This document shows positions 11,060 through 22,190 of a DNA stretch of 64,000 bases, piece after piece. The stretch spans positions 49,576,374-49,640,373 of the forward strand of contig NC_080082.1 of assembly GCF_949987535.1 (NCBI RefSeq), in the 5' to 3' direction. The stretch is from Balaenoptera acutorostrata. Taxonomy: Eukaryota > Chordata > Mammalia > Artiodactyla > Balaenopteridae. The position numbers and the translations under genes were made by a program. The notes under the pieces were generated by a model. The model was given only the letters and a program-made list of their open reading frames with translations. It made no database searches and was not told where the DNA came from. The stretch's first letter is position 1; every line of letters begins with the position of its first letter.

Positions 11060-11290
11060 TGAGAACACAGATCCCAAAGTCAGCCGGCCCTGGTTAGAAT
11101 TTGATCAGCACCGCTTCCTAGCTGGGTGCTCTTGGGAAAGTCACTTAACCTCTCTCTGTGCTTCAGTTTCCCCTTTAACAAAAACAAATGATGCCAATAG
11201 TACCTTGCTTGTGGGGTTGTTGTGAGAATCCAATAGATTAATAGTTCCTGGCAATACAGTGAATGCTGTCAAGTATTAGCTGTCATTATT
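11060..11290 (+). repeat. MIR element
   Basis: Shows the MIR core cacttaacctctctctgtgc, then cagtttcccctttaacaaaa and a degenerate 3' end. Confidence 0.8.
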
Positions 11291-12734
11291 CGATTGATTT
11301 ATACTCTTCACCTTAGGGAAAGACACTGCACTGATGTCACTCTGCCCTCAGATCAGAACTACAGGGCTCTGTACCCCGGGGCCCTGTTGGTGACAGATAT
11401 TGTTCCAGAGCCCTGAGTCACCCCGTCCTGGGGGGAAGTAAGAGTCAGCCTTGCCCAGACCCTCCCCAGTTCAGCAGGCAGCTGAGGGGTGGCCTGAGCC
11501 ACCTTCTTACCCTTTCACATATGAGTCACTGAGGCACAGATGTGAGGGGTCTGGCTCAAGGCCACACAGCTAGAGAGTGGGTTGGAGGCACTCTGGACCA
11601 GGCCTTGCCCTGGGTGATGCTGGGGACACAGCAATGACTGACAATGTCCCTGGCTCTGTCCAGTGGAGCCCACACTCCACTGGCGTAGACAGCTGTGCTC
11701 AGACAGCAACAACCCAGGGCGGTCGGGGCTGTGATGGGGGAAGCGCAGGGAGAGTCACTGGGGCTCAATGAGGGACACTTCGGGTTCTGTGGGAGCCCTT
11801 GGGAGGGGTCCAGGCCAGCCTTGGGGGTAAGGGGAAGTTTCCAGAGGAGGGGACATCTGACCTGAGGCCTGAGTGACCTCAGTCATCCCTGGAGAGGGAT
11901 GAGGCTGCACATGGGCCAGGGCTGGGCCCACAGGGCATTGAATGACAGACATGGAGTGAGGGCTTTATCCTGACGGCCTGGGACCCGCTAACTCATGGGA
12001 CCCAGGGACTCCCCTCCCCCACCCCAGTCCCATGCACCTCTCAGGAGTGAGTTCAGTGTCCCTCAAACAAAACCCCTTTTTGTCTAAAGGAATTAGCCCA
12101 TTGCATGTTCCAAAGGCCAGCAGAAGGGACTGGTGGTGGAGGGGCGGGGGGAAGTTGGGGGTTCTGCCCTCCCTGTACCAGGGTTCTTGGCCTTCCCCAG
12201 TCAATAGAAATTGACTAGAAGCCAGACAAGAAATTCAGGCAAGGCGTTATTGGGGCTCCTGCTGCAGCAGGGGGGAGCAAGCACAGACAACAGGCTCCCT
12301 TGCTTGCTCGCTCCCTGAGCAGGGGGGCAAGCTTGTTCCTTATATGGGGTGAGGGTAGGGGTGTGTCCAGGGTTCGGGCGGGAGGGGAGGCTTAGGTGTT
12401 TTGCCCACCCCTTAGGTGGTGTTGTGTGCAGGGGGCATGCGCAGTACCCTGCTTTTGCTCCCGACACCCTGTTTTTGCTCCAGGCTCTTCAAAAGTGGCA
12501 GTTGGGTTTTTTGGTCTCTTTGTATCTTTTGGATCCAGAATTTGCCCCAACTGTGCATGCATGCAGTTATTTCAGTCCCATACTATTTCTTTGTATTTTA
12601 TTGCTCAAGGAGAGGTGTGTCCAGGTGCAGGCATTGCAGCACTGCAGCAAAGGATCCCAGGTCCCAGTCTGTCTCACCTCCTCCCAAAGCCGGGGACAAG
12701 CCCTGAAGTCATTACTCACTTCACAGTAACCAAA

Positions 12735-12885
12735 CCTAATGTTAATTGAACAACTACTATGTGCCAAGCAGTGTTTTTGGCTAGGGACTCAGTAGTGAGC
12801 AAAACAGACAAAACCCTGCCCTAAAGGGGCTGACATTCCAGTGGAGAAGACAGGAGAGGGCAGATAGATACACAGATGAAAAAGG
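12735..12885 (+). repeat. L2 3'-end fragment
   Basis: Follows the L2 tail: aacaactactatgtgccaag, then gagcaaaacagacaaaaccc and gctgacattccagtggagaa. Confidence 0.7.
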
Positions 12886-13212
12886 GTGCCAGCAAAATGA
12901 GGCAAGGTGGGGCTGGGGAATGCTGGGGAAGGGGCATGCAGTATGAAATATTGGGGTCAAGGGTGGCCAGCGTGTGGGGAAGTGCCATGGGAGTGAAGGG
13001 AGGGGGCCACATTGATTGAGGGAGGACATTTCAAATATTGGGAACCCAGGGAAAAGGCCCAGGGAGGGTGCAGGCACTTCCCCCGCCCCAGGGCTCTGGG
13101 CACCCAAATCAAGATGAACTTTTAGCTGAAAAACTCCCCTGTCCCACTCCAGAGCATTTCTCTTTTCTTGACTTCCTTTATTAAATTCTGAGACTGGGAG
13201 ACAGTCCCCCCA

Positions 13213-13214
<2 letters not shown>

Positions 13215-13262
<48 letters not shown>
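13215..13262. repeat. (CA)n microsatellite
   Basis: About 23 uninterrupted CA units. Confidence 0.97.
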
Positions 13263-13264
<2 letters not shown>

Positions 13265-13394
13265 CTCCTCAGCAATCTCTGTCTTTCCCCTGATTTTTGA
13301 AACCCCCAAAGACAGGGGTGGGGTCTGTCTTTAGGGATGGGGTATGTCTTGGTCACCCCTGTGTCACCAGCAACCTGGCATGATGCCTCTAAAA

Positions 13395-13944
13395 TATAAA
13401 TCTGATCTCATCAGACTTCTGATAAAACCATCCATGGTTCTGGGGCTTCCCTGGTGGCACAGTGGTTAAGAATCGATCCCTGGTCCGGGAAGATCCCACA
13501 TACTGCGGAGCAACTAAGCCCGCGAGCCACAACTACTGAGCCCGTGTGCCACAACTACTGAGGCCCGCCCGCCTAGAGCCCATGCTCTGCAGCAAGAGAG
13601 GCCACCGCAATGAGAAGCCCGCACACCCCAACGAAGAGTAGCCCCCGCTCGCGCAGCTAGAGAAAGCCCGCACACAGCAACGAAGACCCAACGCAGCCAA
13701 ACATAAAAAATAAATAAATTAAAAAAAAAACCATCCATGGTTCTGCATTGCTCTTGGAATGAAATTTAACCTTCACACATCCTCCTAAGAGACCCTCACG
13801 TGCTGCCTCTCCTTGCTCACCCCCACCCCCAACACTTCACCTCCTACACTCCCTCTCCCTCTAGCTCACTCGGCTCCAGCCCCAGTGGCTTCTCTGCTGT
13901 TCCTGCAACATGTCTGTCTCCTCCCCACCTCAGGGCCTTTGCAT
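13395..13944. repeat. L2 fragment interrupted by a CHR SINE
   Basis: L2-like words such as ccatccatggttctgcattg, ctcttggaatgaaatttaac and cctcagggcctttgcat run up to the point where relic exon I becomes recognisable. A CHR SINE (13,443-13,727) sits inside. Confidence 0.65.
13443..13727 (+). repeat. CHR-type SINE
   Basis: Head gggcttccctggtggcacag, a small internal loss after ttaagaatc, A-rich tail. Duplication aaaccatccatggttctg at 13,425-13,442 and 13,728-13,745. Confidence 0.93.
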
Positions 13945-14163
13945 CAGCCAGGAGGCAGTGTTGGCTTCTGCAGGACCCCCAGGGGCCCTTTGCCTCTTGT
14001 CCCAGCGAAACCAACCCAGATGCATACATATTCAGTGGTATCTGTGATCTGTGTCTTGCTGGGGGCAGTGACCGCATCCTCTGCTTGGCCCTGCAGAAGT
14101 ACACCGCAGTCTGCCAGGGTGCAAATGTCACCACTGGACCCTGGAGGAATTCTTCCTTCTGTG
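13945..14163 (+). pseudogene. VWD-gene relic exon I: C8 domain, 5' truncated
   Basis: Reads RRQCWLLQDPQGPFASCPSE, then IFSGICDLCLAGGSDRILCL and GPWRNSSFCG, ending at gtgagt in phase 1. The C8 cysteines are present and the frame is open. The exon start cannot be fixed: upstream of about 13,945 the sequence is L2-like and the VWD half expected in the same exon is absent. Confidence 0.75.
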
Positions 14164-14529
14164 GTGAGTCATGGTTGAGTAGGGCAGGAACTCATCACAC
14201 GCTCTAGATGGCCACGCCCAGTGTTAACAGACCGAAACACTTCTGTACTCCTGAGGGCCCCCAACTTCTTCCCACATTCCAAAGCCTGGTATAGCAAGGG
14301 CTTCCAGACTCTTCCCAGGTTCCAGCTGGACGCATGCTAATTGGTTTGGAGCAATTCTATGTGACTGCTGTATATTTTAATTCCCCCCCTGGGCTGACTC
14401 TGTGATTCCTTGTGCTATTCCCTGCCTCCCTGTCAAGTGGGCTAGAGGGTCCTTTTCTACCCTCAGAGAGCCTGACCTGAGGTGTCCACCTTTCTAATTC
14501 CCAGAGATGCCAGCAATCCCCCAAACTGC

Positions 14530-14745
14530 TCATACTTCCTGAGCATCTATACTGTCCCAGGCACGGGGCTGAGGGCTTCATGTACTTCTTGCTGTCCCCT
14601 CCTCAGAAACACCCCATGAGTGACAGACAATGACTTTTTAAACCCACATTTTACAGCTGGAAAAACTGAGGCTCATAGAGTTAAAGTCACTTGTCCACAG
14701 CTAATAAAGGACATCGTTAGACTGGAACCCAAGACTTTCTTTCCC
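14530..14745 (-). repeat. MIR element
   Basis: Reversed MIR core: ttttacagctggaaaaactg, then cacttgtccacagctaataa. Confidence 0.7.
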
Positions 14746-14799
14746 CAGGGATGGAAGAAGTTTTATTATAGCAACATCTTGCAATTCTTTCTTTCTTAT

Positions 14800-15170
14800 T
14801 TAATTCTTTAGCATAGAAAATTTCAAACACAAACAAAAGTAGAGAGAATAGTATCGTGGAGGTTCTTGTACCCAACAGGCAGCTTAACAGTGGCCAAGTT
14901 GTGGCCAACTTTGTTTGACCCACCACACTCCTCACCTTATTATTCACTTTTTGTAAAGCAAGTCCCAGACATCATGGAAGCCTATAAATCAGCATGATTC
15001 TCTAACAGATAGGGCTTAAAAAAAAAGGCATGATTTGCTCACACTTAACAAAATGAACAAGAATTCCCTGATATGAAAAACTGAGTCTATATTCATATCT
15101 TTCTGATTGTCCCCAAAATATCCTGCCCTCCTCCCCTGCACCACAATTTTTCCTGACTCCCTAATGCTTG
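14800..15170. repeat. old LINE-type fragment
   Basis: Contains aaatttcaaacacaaacaaa, agtcccagacatcatggaag and ttctgattgtccccaaaata, words of a common ancient LINE-like repeat. Family not assigned. Confidence 0.45.
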
Positions 15171-15571
15171 GATATCAGAGGTTCGAACATTAGGGATGCA
15201 ATAGGGACAAGGCATGTTCTCTGTGGGGCACCACTCCCTCGCCCAACCCAAAGGCACCAAAAGTCCTCATGGGACCATCAGGGGATCAGGATGTCCCTAA
15301 AACCATGCCCTGTCCCCATGATGTTAGATCCAGATGTGACTCTCTGGTACCATGCACTAGGGAGCCCTTCAAAGCTTTGGAGTCGGGGAGAGAAGGGTGG
15401 GATAGTGTTCCTGGAGAGGGAAGGATAGGCTAGGGGCTGTTTCTAGAATAACAATAGGTCACATTTATCATGGGCTCATGATATGCCAGGTGCTGTCCCA
15501 AACCCATAGTTTATTTTAACTTGCTTAGTCCTCAAAACAAGTCTGAGGCCAGTACTAAAGAGCCCATTTTA

Positions 15572-15852
15572 TTTATTTATTTATTTATTTATTATTATTT
15601 TTTTAAAGAGTATAGTTGATTTTTAAAATTATTTATTTATTTATTTGGTTGTTCCAGGTCTTAGTTACAGCAGGCGGGCTCCTTAGCTGCAGCTCGCTGG
15701 CTCCTTAGTTGTGGCACGTGGGCTCCTTAGTTGCGGCATGCAAACTCTTAGTTGTGGCACGCAAGTGGGATCTAGTTTCCTGGCCAGGGATGGAACCCGG
15801 GCCCCTGGCATTGGGAGCACAGTTTTATCCACAGCGCAACCAGGGAAGTCCT
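15572..15852 (-). repeat. CHR-type SINE with double T/A-rich tail
   Basis: Minus-orientation body ending gcaaccagggaagtcct. Diverged duplication aagagcccatttta / aggagtccaattta at 15,558-15,571 and 15,853-15,866. It inserted into a MIR-like stretch (15,440-15,571). Confidence 0.85.
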
Positions 15853-16014
15853 AGGAGTCCAATTTAGAGATGGGGAGGCTGAGCGCTAGTAGTAGAGAGG
15901 AGAGCAACAGGATCCTGGTCGGGGACAGAGCCGGGATTTGAAGCACAGAGGCAGGGAGCCGGGGCACCGGGGTGCAGATTCTAGTCGCTGCGTTTGTTTT
16001 CTCCGCCCTGTCAG

Positions 16015-16211
16015 CTGCGACGGGCCCCAAGCACAGCCGCTACCAGCTCTGCCTGGACCCCTGCCGCGCACGGCACCTCGGCGTCCCTGTCCGGCTGCAC
16101 CCGCCCAGCGGCGGCCTTGCCTGTGCTGAGGGCTGCGCCTGCCACGACATGAGCACCTGTGGGCCCCGGGCCAGGTGTGTGCGCCCCGAGCAGTGTGGCC
16201 GCTCCTATCAG
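16015..16211 (+). pseudogene. VWD-gene relic exon J: TIL domain, frame open
   Basis: After gccctgtcag the phase-1 frame reads HSRYQLCLDPCRARHLGV, then GLACAEGCACHDMSTCG and CVRPEQCGRSYQ, ending before gtgagt in phase 0. The cysteine pattern of TIL is partly degraded in the middle (HPPSGG region). No frameshift is seen. Confidence 0.75.
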
Positions 16212-16502
16212 GTGAGTGGGGGGCTGGGCTTTGCTCTTGTGATGGGGGCCGGCCCATCTTGAGGGTCAAGAACCCCCCAAACCTGCTAAGATTGCGATCC
16301 CAATCCAGGACAGCATGTTCTACTGGTGTGGATGGCAGATTGGGGATTTACAATGTGTGACAATTTACATCTTTATTGTTGATGATTCCAATATTACTAC
16401 TAATTTTTACTATGCTCAGTCCCTGTGCTCAGCACTGTGTGATAAGTGCTTATTATTATTACTATTGTTACTAGTATTGTTTGTATTTAGCCATCATTTA
16501 TT

Positions 16503-16634
16503 TATTTGTTTGTTTATTTATTTGTGGCTGCGCCGCACGGCTTGTAGAATCTTAGTTCCCTGACCAGGGATTGAACCCAGGCCTCGGCAGTGAAAGCGCC
16601 AAGTCTTAACCGCTGGACCACCAGGGAATTCCCA
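16503..16634 (-). repeat. CHR-type SINE, short form
   Basis: Contains ttagttccctgaccagggat. Perfect duplication agccatcatttatt at 16,489-16,502 and 16,635-16,648. Confidence 0.93.
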
Positions 16635-16703
16635 AGCCATCATTTATTGAGTGCCTACTAAATTTGAGACCCCTACCAAACACTTTCAGAATAATAATGA
16701 TGA

Positions 16704-16782
16704 GAATTCCCTGGCAGTACAGTGGTTAGGGCTCTGTGCCTTCACTGCCAGTGCAGTGCGGCCGAAAGTAAAAAAAACCCCG
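16704..16782 (+). repeat. CHR-type SINE, truncated
   Basis: Starts gaattccctggcagtacagt and ends in an A-rich run after gcggccgaaag; most of the body is missing. Confidence 0.75.
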
Positions 16783-17303
16783 ATAATAGTAACGATGATG
16801 ATAACAATAATAAAGAGCAATAATTACAACAAATAAAACTATTTAGCATTAATAGGTACAAAACTTTGTGTGCTTTATTATTGTTGGTGGTGGTATTATT
16901 TTAGTGGCTAATATTTGAGACCTGACCATATGTCAGGTCCCTTACTACTAATGCTACTAGTAATGAAAATATATTGGGTATTTACTGTGTGTTAATGTCT
17001 AGGCTAAGCATTTTAATAACAACAACAACAATGGCTAGTATATTTTGGGCATTTCCTATGTGTCTATCTGTTTGTAAGCATATTAAAATAATGAGGATGG
17101 TGATAACAATAATAATGGCCAATATGTACTGGGCATTTGCTATGTTCCTGTGCTAAGTGCTTAATGACCTATAACAACAATGGTGAATATGTTTTGGTCA
17201 TTTACTACGTATGTAATCCTGTCATCATAATAACAGGTAGTATTTTCTGAGACCTCATTCTGTACCAAGCACTGAACCAGCGTGTTATTGACAGTAATAT
17301 TAG

Positions 17304-17516
17304 CCAATGTGTGTCGACAGCTTACTGTGGGCCAGCTGGGTGCCAAGTGCCTCATGTACACGATCACACTGACCCTCAAACAGTGTGAGTTTAATACCCA
17401 TATTGTGCAGAGGAGGAAGCCGAGACTACCAGAGGCACAGAGCGATCAAGGGGCAGATCCAGGTCTGGAATCCTGGTGTCTCTGACCCCCAGCTGTGCTC
17501 TTAACCATTGGCTGGC
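17304..17516 (-). repeat. MIR element
   Basis: Reversed MIR from agccaatgtgtgtcgacagc to gctcttaaccattggctgg. Confidence 0.8.
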
Positions 17517-17799
17517 ACTTCTTGCTGAGCGACACGTGTTTCACAGTTTGCTGCTCTCTGGGCCCGTCATGAGCGTCAGGCATGCCTGTTGCTGACTCTG
17601 AGCAACGCTTCATGCCCATCCTCGCTGAACAAGCCCCTCGGCCTCTGCTCTTTCGGGTCCTGCGGCCAGACCCAAACTTCTGCCTGCCGCAAGCCTCCAC
17701 CATGCCCTGTTTGGGTCAGCTGGGCTGGGCAAGGGATGCTTATCTGGCCTCCCTCCCTGATGAACTGATGCACCTGCTGCTGCAGCTGCGACAGACCAG

Positions 17800-18122
17800 G
17801 ACATTTCCGTGGCAGCTCCGTGCCCTACTGGGGAGGTCTGTGGTCTGCGGGGTGGCCAGCTGGACTGCCCGAGCCCCCTAGGCACCTGTGTGGCCACCGG
17901 AGCCCCTCATTACTTCACCTTCACTTCCAAGGCACCTGCACCTACCACCTGGCCCATTCCTGCGAGCCAGATCCCATCCCTGGGGGCTTCTCCTTCAGCA
18001 TAGCGGCTTCCAACAGGAACTTTTGCAGCCTGCACGTGTCCTTCCTGTACTGCAAGGAGGAGGAGCTCAGCAGCTGGAGACTGAAGACCCGTGTGATCCT
18101 GGAATGGGGGCAGCAAGTTCAG
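17800..18122 (+). pseudogene. VWD-gene relic exon K: linker and first half of VWD, frameshifted
   Basis: Starts in phase 0 after gaccag and reads CPTGEVCGLRGGQLDCPSP, LGTCVATGAPHYFTFTSK. The GDPH motif has become GAPH. Near 17,930-17,940 the frame moves by one missing base to GTCTYHLAHSCEPDPIPGG, NRNFCSLHVSF and TRVILEWGQQVQ, before gtgaca, phase 0. Confidence 0.8.
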
Positions 18123-18224
18123 GTGACAGGGCAGAAGGGTAAGGCCCACTCTCAGTCCTGTCCAGCCCAATCCCTCATCCCACCTTCATGCCTTTAAGTC
18201 CATGCTGTCATCTGTCCATCAATC

Positions 18225-18475
18225 CTTATAACCATTCTTCCATACAGTCATCCTCAGTCCATCCATCCACCCTTCCATCCATTCATTGATCCATCCATCC
18301 CCTACCCTTCCATCCTTCCACTCCTCAATTGATCTGCCCCTCTATCTACTCCTCCCTTCATTGAAATTCCCCTGCATCAAACCACCTCTAACAGTATAGC
18401 ACACCATCGATCCCTCCATCCCTCCATACTTTGGTTCATTCCTCCCTCTATCCATCCATCCTTCCATCCATCCAT
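18225..18475. repeat. degenerate (ATCC)n tetranucleotide repeat
   Basis: Many atccatcc/tccatcca words with interruptions, followed by an L2-like 3' end (about 18,475-18,640). Confidence 0.85.
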
Positions 18476-19135
18476 TCAACAAAGCTTTACATTGACTTTG
18501 TGTCAGACCCTGTTCTAGGCTCTGGGAGCACAGCACAGAACAAAACAGACAGGTCCCTCCTCTCCCTGACTTCACATTGTAACAGTGGGAGACAGACAGT
18601 AAAACGTAAATATATATCAGATGGTAATAAGTCCTAGAAAAATAAAACACCAAAGGAAGATTGGGACTGCGTGTGTGTATGGGGTGGGGGTTATAATTTT
18701 AAATGGGGTGAGGTTCCCTCTGGCTTCATGTGGGGAACAGACTATTGAGGGCATCTGGGGAGCAGGTGGACCATAGAGGAGGCTAATGGGATAGGCCAGG
18801 CGGGAAGTGACAGGGGTTGGAATCAGGGAGAGGGTAGTAGGGGATGGGGAGAAGTGGGTTTCTGAAATATCTCGAAAGGATCGGATGTGGGGTGAGAGAG
18901 AGGGCGAGTTCCAGGATGTCTTGGGTTTTGGCCCCTGCATCCTGAAGGATGGAGCTGTCCCTGCCTGAGACGCAGAAGGCGAGGGGCAGGGCTTGGGGTA
19001 TGATGGGAGCTCAGGTTTGGACACGTGGAGTTGGAGATGCCCCTTAGCGCTCCCTCCCTTCCCCCATACCTGCGGCATTGGGCAGGGGCAGGAGGTGGCA
19101 TGAGGAGTCAGACCCTGAGCGCTCCCCATGCCCAG

Positions 19136-19394
19136 GTGGATGGCGAGGTGGCGGGCCTCCTGGTGCAGCTGGGCCCCGAGGCCCACCTGTGGTGGGCACC
19201 CAGCTCCAGCTACGGTTCAACGGCTGCAACACGCTCTTCCTGCAGGTGGGGCCTGAGTACCAGGGCCGCCTCTGCAGCCTCTGGGGCGACTTCAGCGGTG
19301 ACCCTGGTGATGACAAGGTGCTCCCCAGCAGGGTGCCCGGCTCCAGCGATGCTGATTTTGGCAACACCTGGCAGAGCTGGGACAGCTGGCCTGG
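19136..19394 (+). pseudogene. VWD-gene relic exon L: second half of VWD, frameshifted
   Basis: Starts VDGEVAGLLVQLGPEAHLW after atgcccag. Near 19,185-19,200 it moves by one missing base to QLQLRFNGCNTLFLQVGPEY, then GRLCSLWGDFSGDPGDDKVL, the VWD LCGxxGDFxGD region with a Ser in place of Gly. It ends WQSWDSWPG at gtgagt in phase 2, so VWD and C8 are split here, unlike in exons E and H. Confidence 0.8.
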
Positions 19395-19519
19395 GTGAGT
19401 GGCCATACTGGACCAGGGAGGCCTGGGCTGGGGGAAGTGCGGGGCTGGGGGCAAACCACGGGTGGTGCCTCAAGGACAGACAGGCTGAAACAGAGGCCGC
19501 TAATAGCAGACATGGGGTC

Positions 19520-19690
19520 CCCCTTATTACCAGGAACTATTATACCCATTGACAGATGGGGAAACTGAGTCACAGAAGATAAGTATTTGCCCAAGTTCTC
19601 ACAGTAGCAAATGATGGAACAGGGATTAGAACCCAGGCAGCCTGGCTCCAGAGTCCTTGACCTTAAATACTCCACTTGACCACCTTTGCC
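19520..19690 (-). repeat. MIR element
   Basis: Reversed MIR core: cagatggggaaactgagtca and gggattagaacccaggcagc. Confidence 0.75.
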
Positions 19691-20170
19691 AAAAGGAGAC
19701 AGCAAACCCTCCCCGTCACCAAACCTTTAGTCCTGAGATGTCCCATGCAGCAGCCACTAACCTCATGTGCCGCTTAAAATCAAATGTGAATTAACTTAAA
19801 TTAAATTAAACCTCTCGTTCCAGTCACACTACTTGTATCGCAAGTGCTCAATAGCCACAGGCGGCTGGGGACTGCTGTATTGGACGGCACAGATTTAGAG
19901 AGTCGGCCAAAGGCAGAGCTGGGATTTGAAGCCAACAAAGCTGATTCCAGAACCCACGCTCTACTGACTACTCTGGGCTGAGCAACAGTATGAAAATCAT
20001 TTTACTATGGGTTGGGGTTTTTTAAACTTTATAAAACTGTGCCAGGGGCTGTCAGGGCCTGAAGGGAGAGGCTGGCAGGGGCTGGAGGAGGATGGCTGGC
20101 AGAGCTGGTCCGGCAGGGGGCAGGACGTGAGGCTTGGAGGTGTTCATGCTGAGTCCCCATGACCCCCCAG

Positions 20171-20436
20171 CTGTCAGCAGGACGTGGCGGGGATCCGAGC
20201 CCTGCCGGGACCGGCCCTGCGGGGGAGCAGCTCTACAGAGTTCTGGCGAACAGCTCCGGGCCCTTGGCCGAGTGCCACTGGTACGAGGACCCTGTGTCCT
20301 CCATGCAGGCCTGCGTCTTTAACCTCTGCCAGTACGGCCCTGGCAACCGCGTGCTGGGTGCTGCCGGAGGCCTACGCCGAGCTCTGCACCCTGCGTGGCG
20401 TCCGCCTGCCTGAGTGGCGAGCCAGCCTGGGACGCA
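20171..20436 (+). pseudogene. VWD-gene relic exon M: C8 domain, two frameshifts
   Basis: Starts in phase 2 with CQQDVAGIRALPG. Near 20,222-20,230 it moves by one missing base to EQLYRVLANSSGPLAECHWY, then SSMQACVFNLCQYGPGNRVL. Near 20,355-20,375 it moves back to EAYAELCTLRGVRLPEWRAS. It ends at candidate donor gtaggt (20,437) in phase 1, matching exon N. Confidence 0.8.
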
Positions 20437-20821
20437 GTAGGTGTCTCTTCACTTCTGACGAGAACCTCACCCCTTGGGCAGCTAGGATGTCCCCTTCCTC
20501 GGCTGATTGGAAACCCCTCACCCCCAGGGAGACCCAGAATCAGGGCTCCTCTCAGCCCCTGTCTAATCTCCCCTCCTACCTCCGTACTTGATCCCGAGTA
20601 GCCCTCATTGTTCATCATGTGCCATGATTTTTAAGTGGCCCGTGGATGTGATATTAATAAACCACATGGAGGGAAAGCATTAACCGGGATCAACGGCGAT
20701 TTCCGAAGTATCCCGAGGCCCATCCCCGCCCCCTCCCCCTCCGCCCCACCCTGCAACCATCCTAGGTTTTTCTCCCTGTGATTGAGGGATCCAGGGTTTC
20801 AGGGAGGTGCCCCTCCCCCAG

Positions 20822-21245
20822 GTATGGTGTGTCCTGCCAACAGCTACTATGACTTCTGTGGGCCACCCTGCCCAGCCACCTGTGCCAGCCTTAACGCCCC
20901 CGCTCCCTGCGCTTGCCAGTGCACGGCGGGCTGCTTCTGCTGCCAGGGCTTCGCCCTGAAAGCGGCATCTGCGTGCGGCACACTCCCTGCGGCTGGTCCT
21001 TCTGGGCGCTGGGGTGCTACCCATGGCCACCTGCGACCAGAGGTGCGTGGGCCACAGGCCTGGACACCCACTCGAGTGCCACCCTCAGGCCTGCGGGCCC
21101 CACGAACTGTGCCACCAGCGCAGGGGTGTTTGGGGCTCCGCCCCATGCGCTACAGGACATTCTGGCTCTGCAGAGACCCTCACCTGCACACATTCAGTGG
21201 GACTCGCCACCAGTGTTCAGGGCTTGGCTGGGAGACACTGACCAG
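20822..21245 (+). pseudogene. VWD-gene relic exon(s) N: TIL, linker and VWD start, several frameshifts
   Basis: Phase-1 start, then VCPANSYYDFCGPPCPATCA and GCFCCQGFAL (TIL). SGICVRHTPCGW follows in the next frame. LECHPQACGPHELCHQRRGV (VWD-side linker) is in a third frame, and RDPHLHTFSGT (GDPH motif changed) returns to the first. At least three one-base losses are needed. I cannot see whether an intron once separated the TIL and VWD parts. Confidence 0.7.
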
Positions 21246-21316
21246 AACATGCTGCCACACCACACCCCCCCCTCGCCCTCTGAGTGGAGCGCTGGGCTGC
21301 CACGTGGGCCCAGCAG

Positions 21317-21379
21317 GTGGATGGGGACATGGCAGGATGGCGGCTGTCACTGCTGGTGGGACCATTTGGGGGGGTCCAG
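21317..21379 (+). pseudogene. VWD-gene relic exon O: short VWD segment
   Basis: A 63-nt open segment between cccagcag and gtaggc. It reads VDGDMAGWRLSLLVG and FGGVQ, similar to the start of exon L. Both ends are in phase 0 and it joins exon P in phase. Confidence 0.6.
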
Positions 21380-22039
21380 GTAGGCATCGGCCAACTCATA
21401 ATGAACATGAATGACAATAGGCCGACCAAATGGTAGCCCAAGGGCATTCCCTTTGGAGACAGAGATACTGGGGTTCTGACGCCCTTAGAACTGGGCAGAG
21501 GGTCCCTGCCCCAGCCCTGCAATTCAGAGGTCCCGCTCCAGACACCTCTGACTGCATCCCTCCCCACGGGTGGCGGAGTCCAAGGCCCTTTGAGAAGTGC
21601 CCCCAGGAGCCTGCTGTCCCTCCCAACCCCTTCTAGACCTTGCTCCAGAGAATGGACCAGAAAGCGGCAATGAGCACACGCCAAGGCCCCCCTGCAGGGG
21701 AGGGTGGAACCAAACTGAGCTGAGGAGGGCAGGCTGGGTCGTATGAATATGCAGGACCTCTGCCAGGGCTGGAAGGTAGGAGGCGGGCCTGGGGCAGCCT
21801 GTCCTTGGGCACCATTTCCTGTCCAGGAACACTGAGGAGTCACACCTGGCCTCTGGGCATTAGGAAGGTCCTGGTGTCAAGACAGGAGGATAGAACGTAT
21901 TTCCTTTAGCAGTTTGGCAGCTTGAAGACATATGAGATGTGGGCCTCCATTTATACTCTTGTTCTGGGCCCACAATTCAGGGACAAATGGACACCAGGCC
22001 CACCCGGTATTAGTCTATGCTCTAGCCGGCAATGGGGTG

Positions 22040-22190
22040 AAGTGGTGAAGCGCGTGGTGCTGGACCTGGGGGCCTGGGTTTGAATCCCACTGCGCCATTT
22101 GCTAGTGACCTTGGCTTAGTGGCTTTACATTTCTGTGGTTTGGTTGCCTCATCTGTAAAATGGGGGATAATGGTACTGTGAACACTTCTG
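22040..22190 (+). repeat. MIR element
   Basis: Contains gcctgggtttgaatcccact and tcatctgtaaaatgggggat. Confidence 0.8.

Larger units (their letters stand above)
9378..13944. other. relic intron region where TIL and VWD exons are missing
   Basis: Between exon H (ending in C8) and exon I (C8 again), a TIL exon and a full VWD would be expected. I find neither. The stretch holds old dispersed repeats (about 9440-9800 and 10,010-10,610), a CHR SINE, a MIR, L2 pieces and a (CA)n run. The missing module was probably deleted. Confidence 0.6.
16370..17303. repeat. tandem array of about 65-bp MIR-tail-like units
   Basis: Successive units share the pattern gcyaatattt..gggcatttnctatgtg..ctaagtgctt followed by a short (aat/aac)n run. 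Units begin near 16,390, 16,907, 16,969, 17,034, 17,118, 17,184 and 17,239. Two CHR SINEs (16,503-16,634 and about 16,704-16,782) interrupt it. It runs into a reversed MIR at 17,304. Confidence 0.65.

Noticed and set aside
16780..17300. Regularly spaced repeats resembling an array with spacers
   Set aside because: Degenerate MIR-tail tandem units in a mammalian genome, not a CRISPR array.
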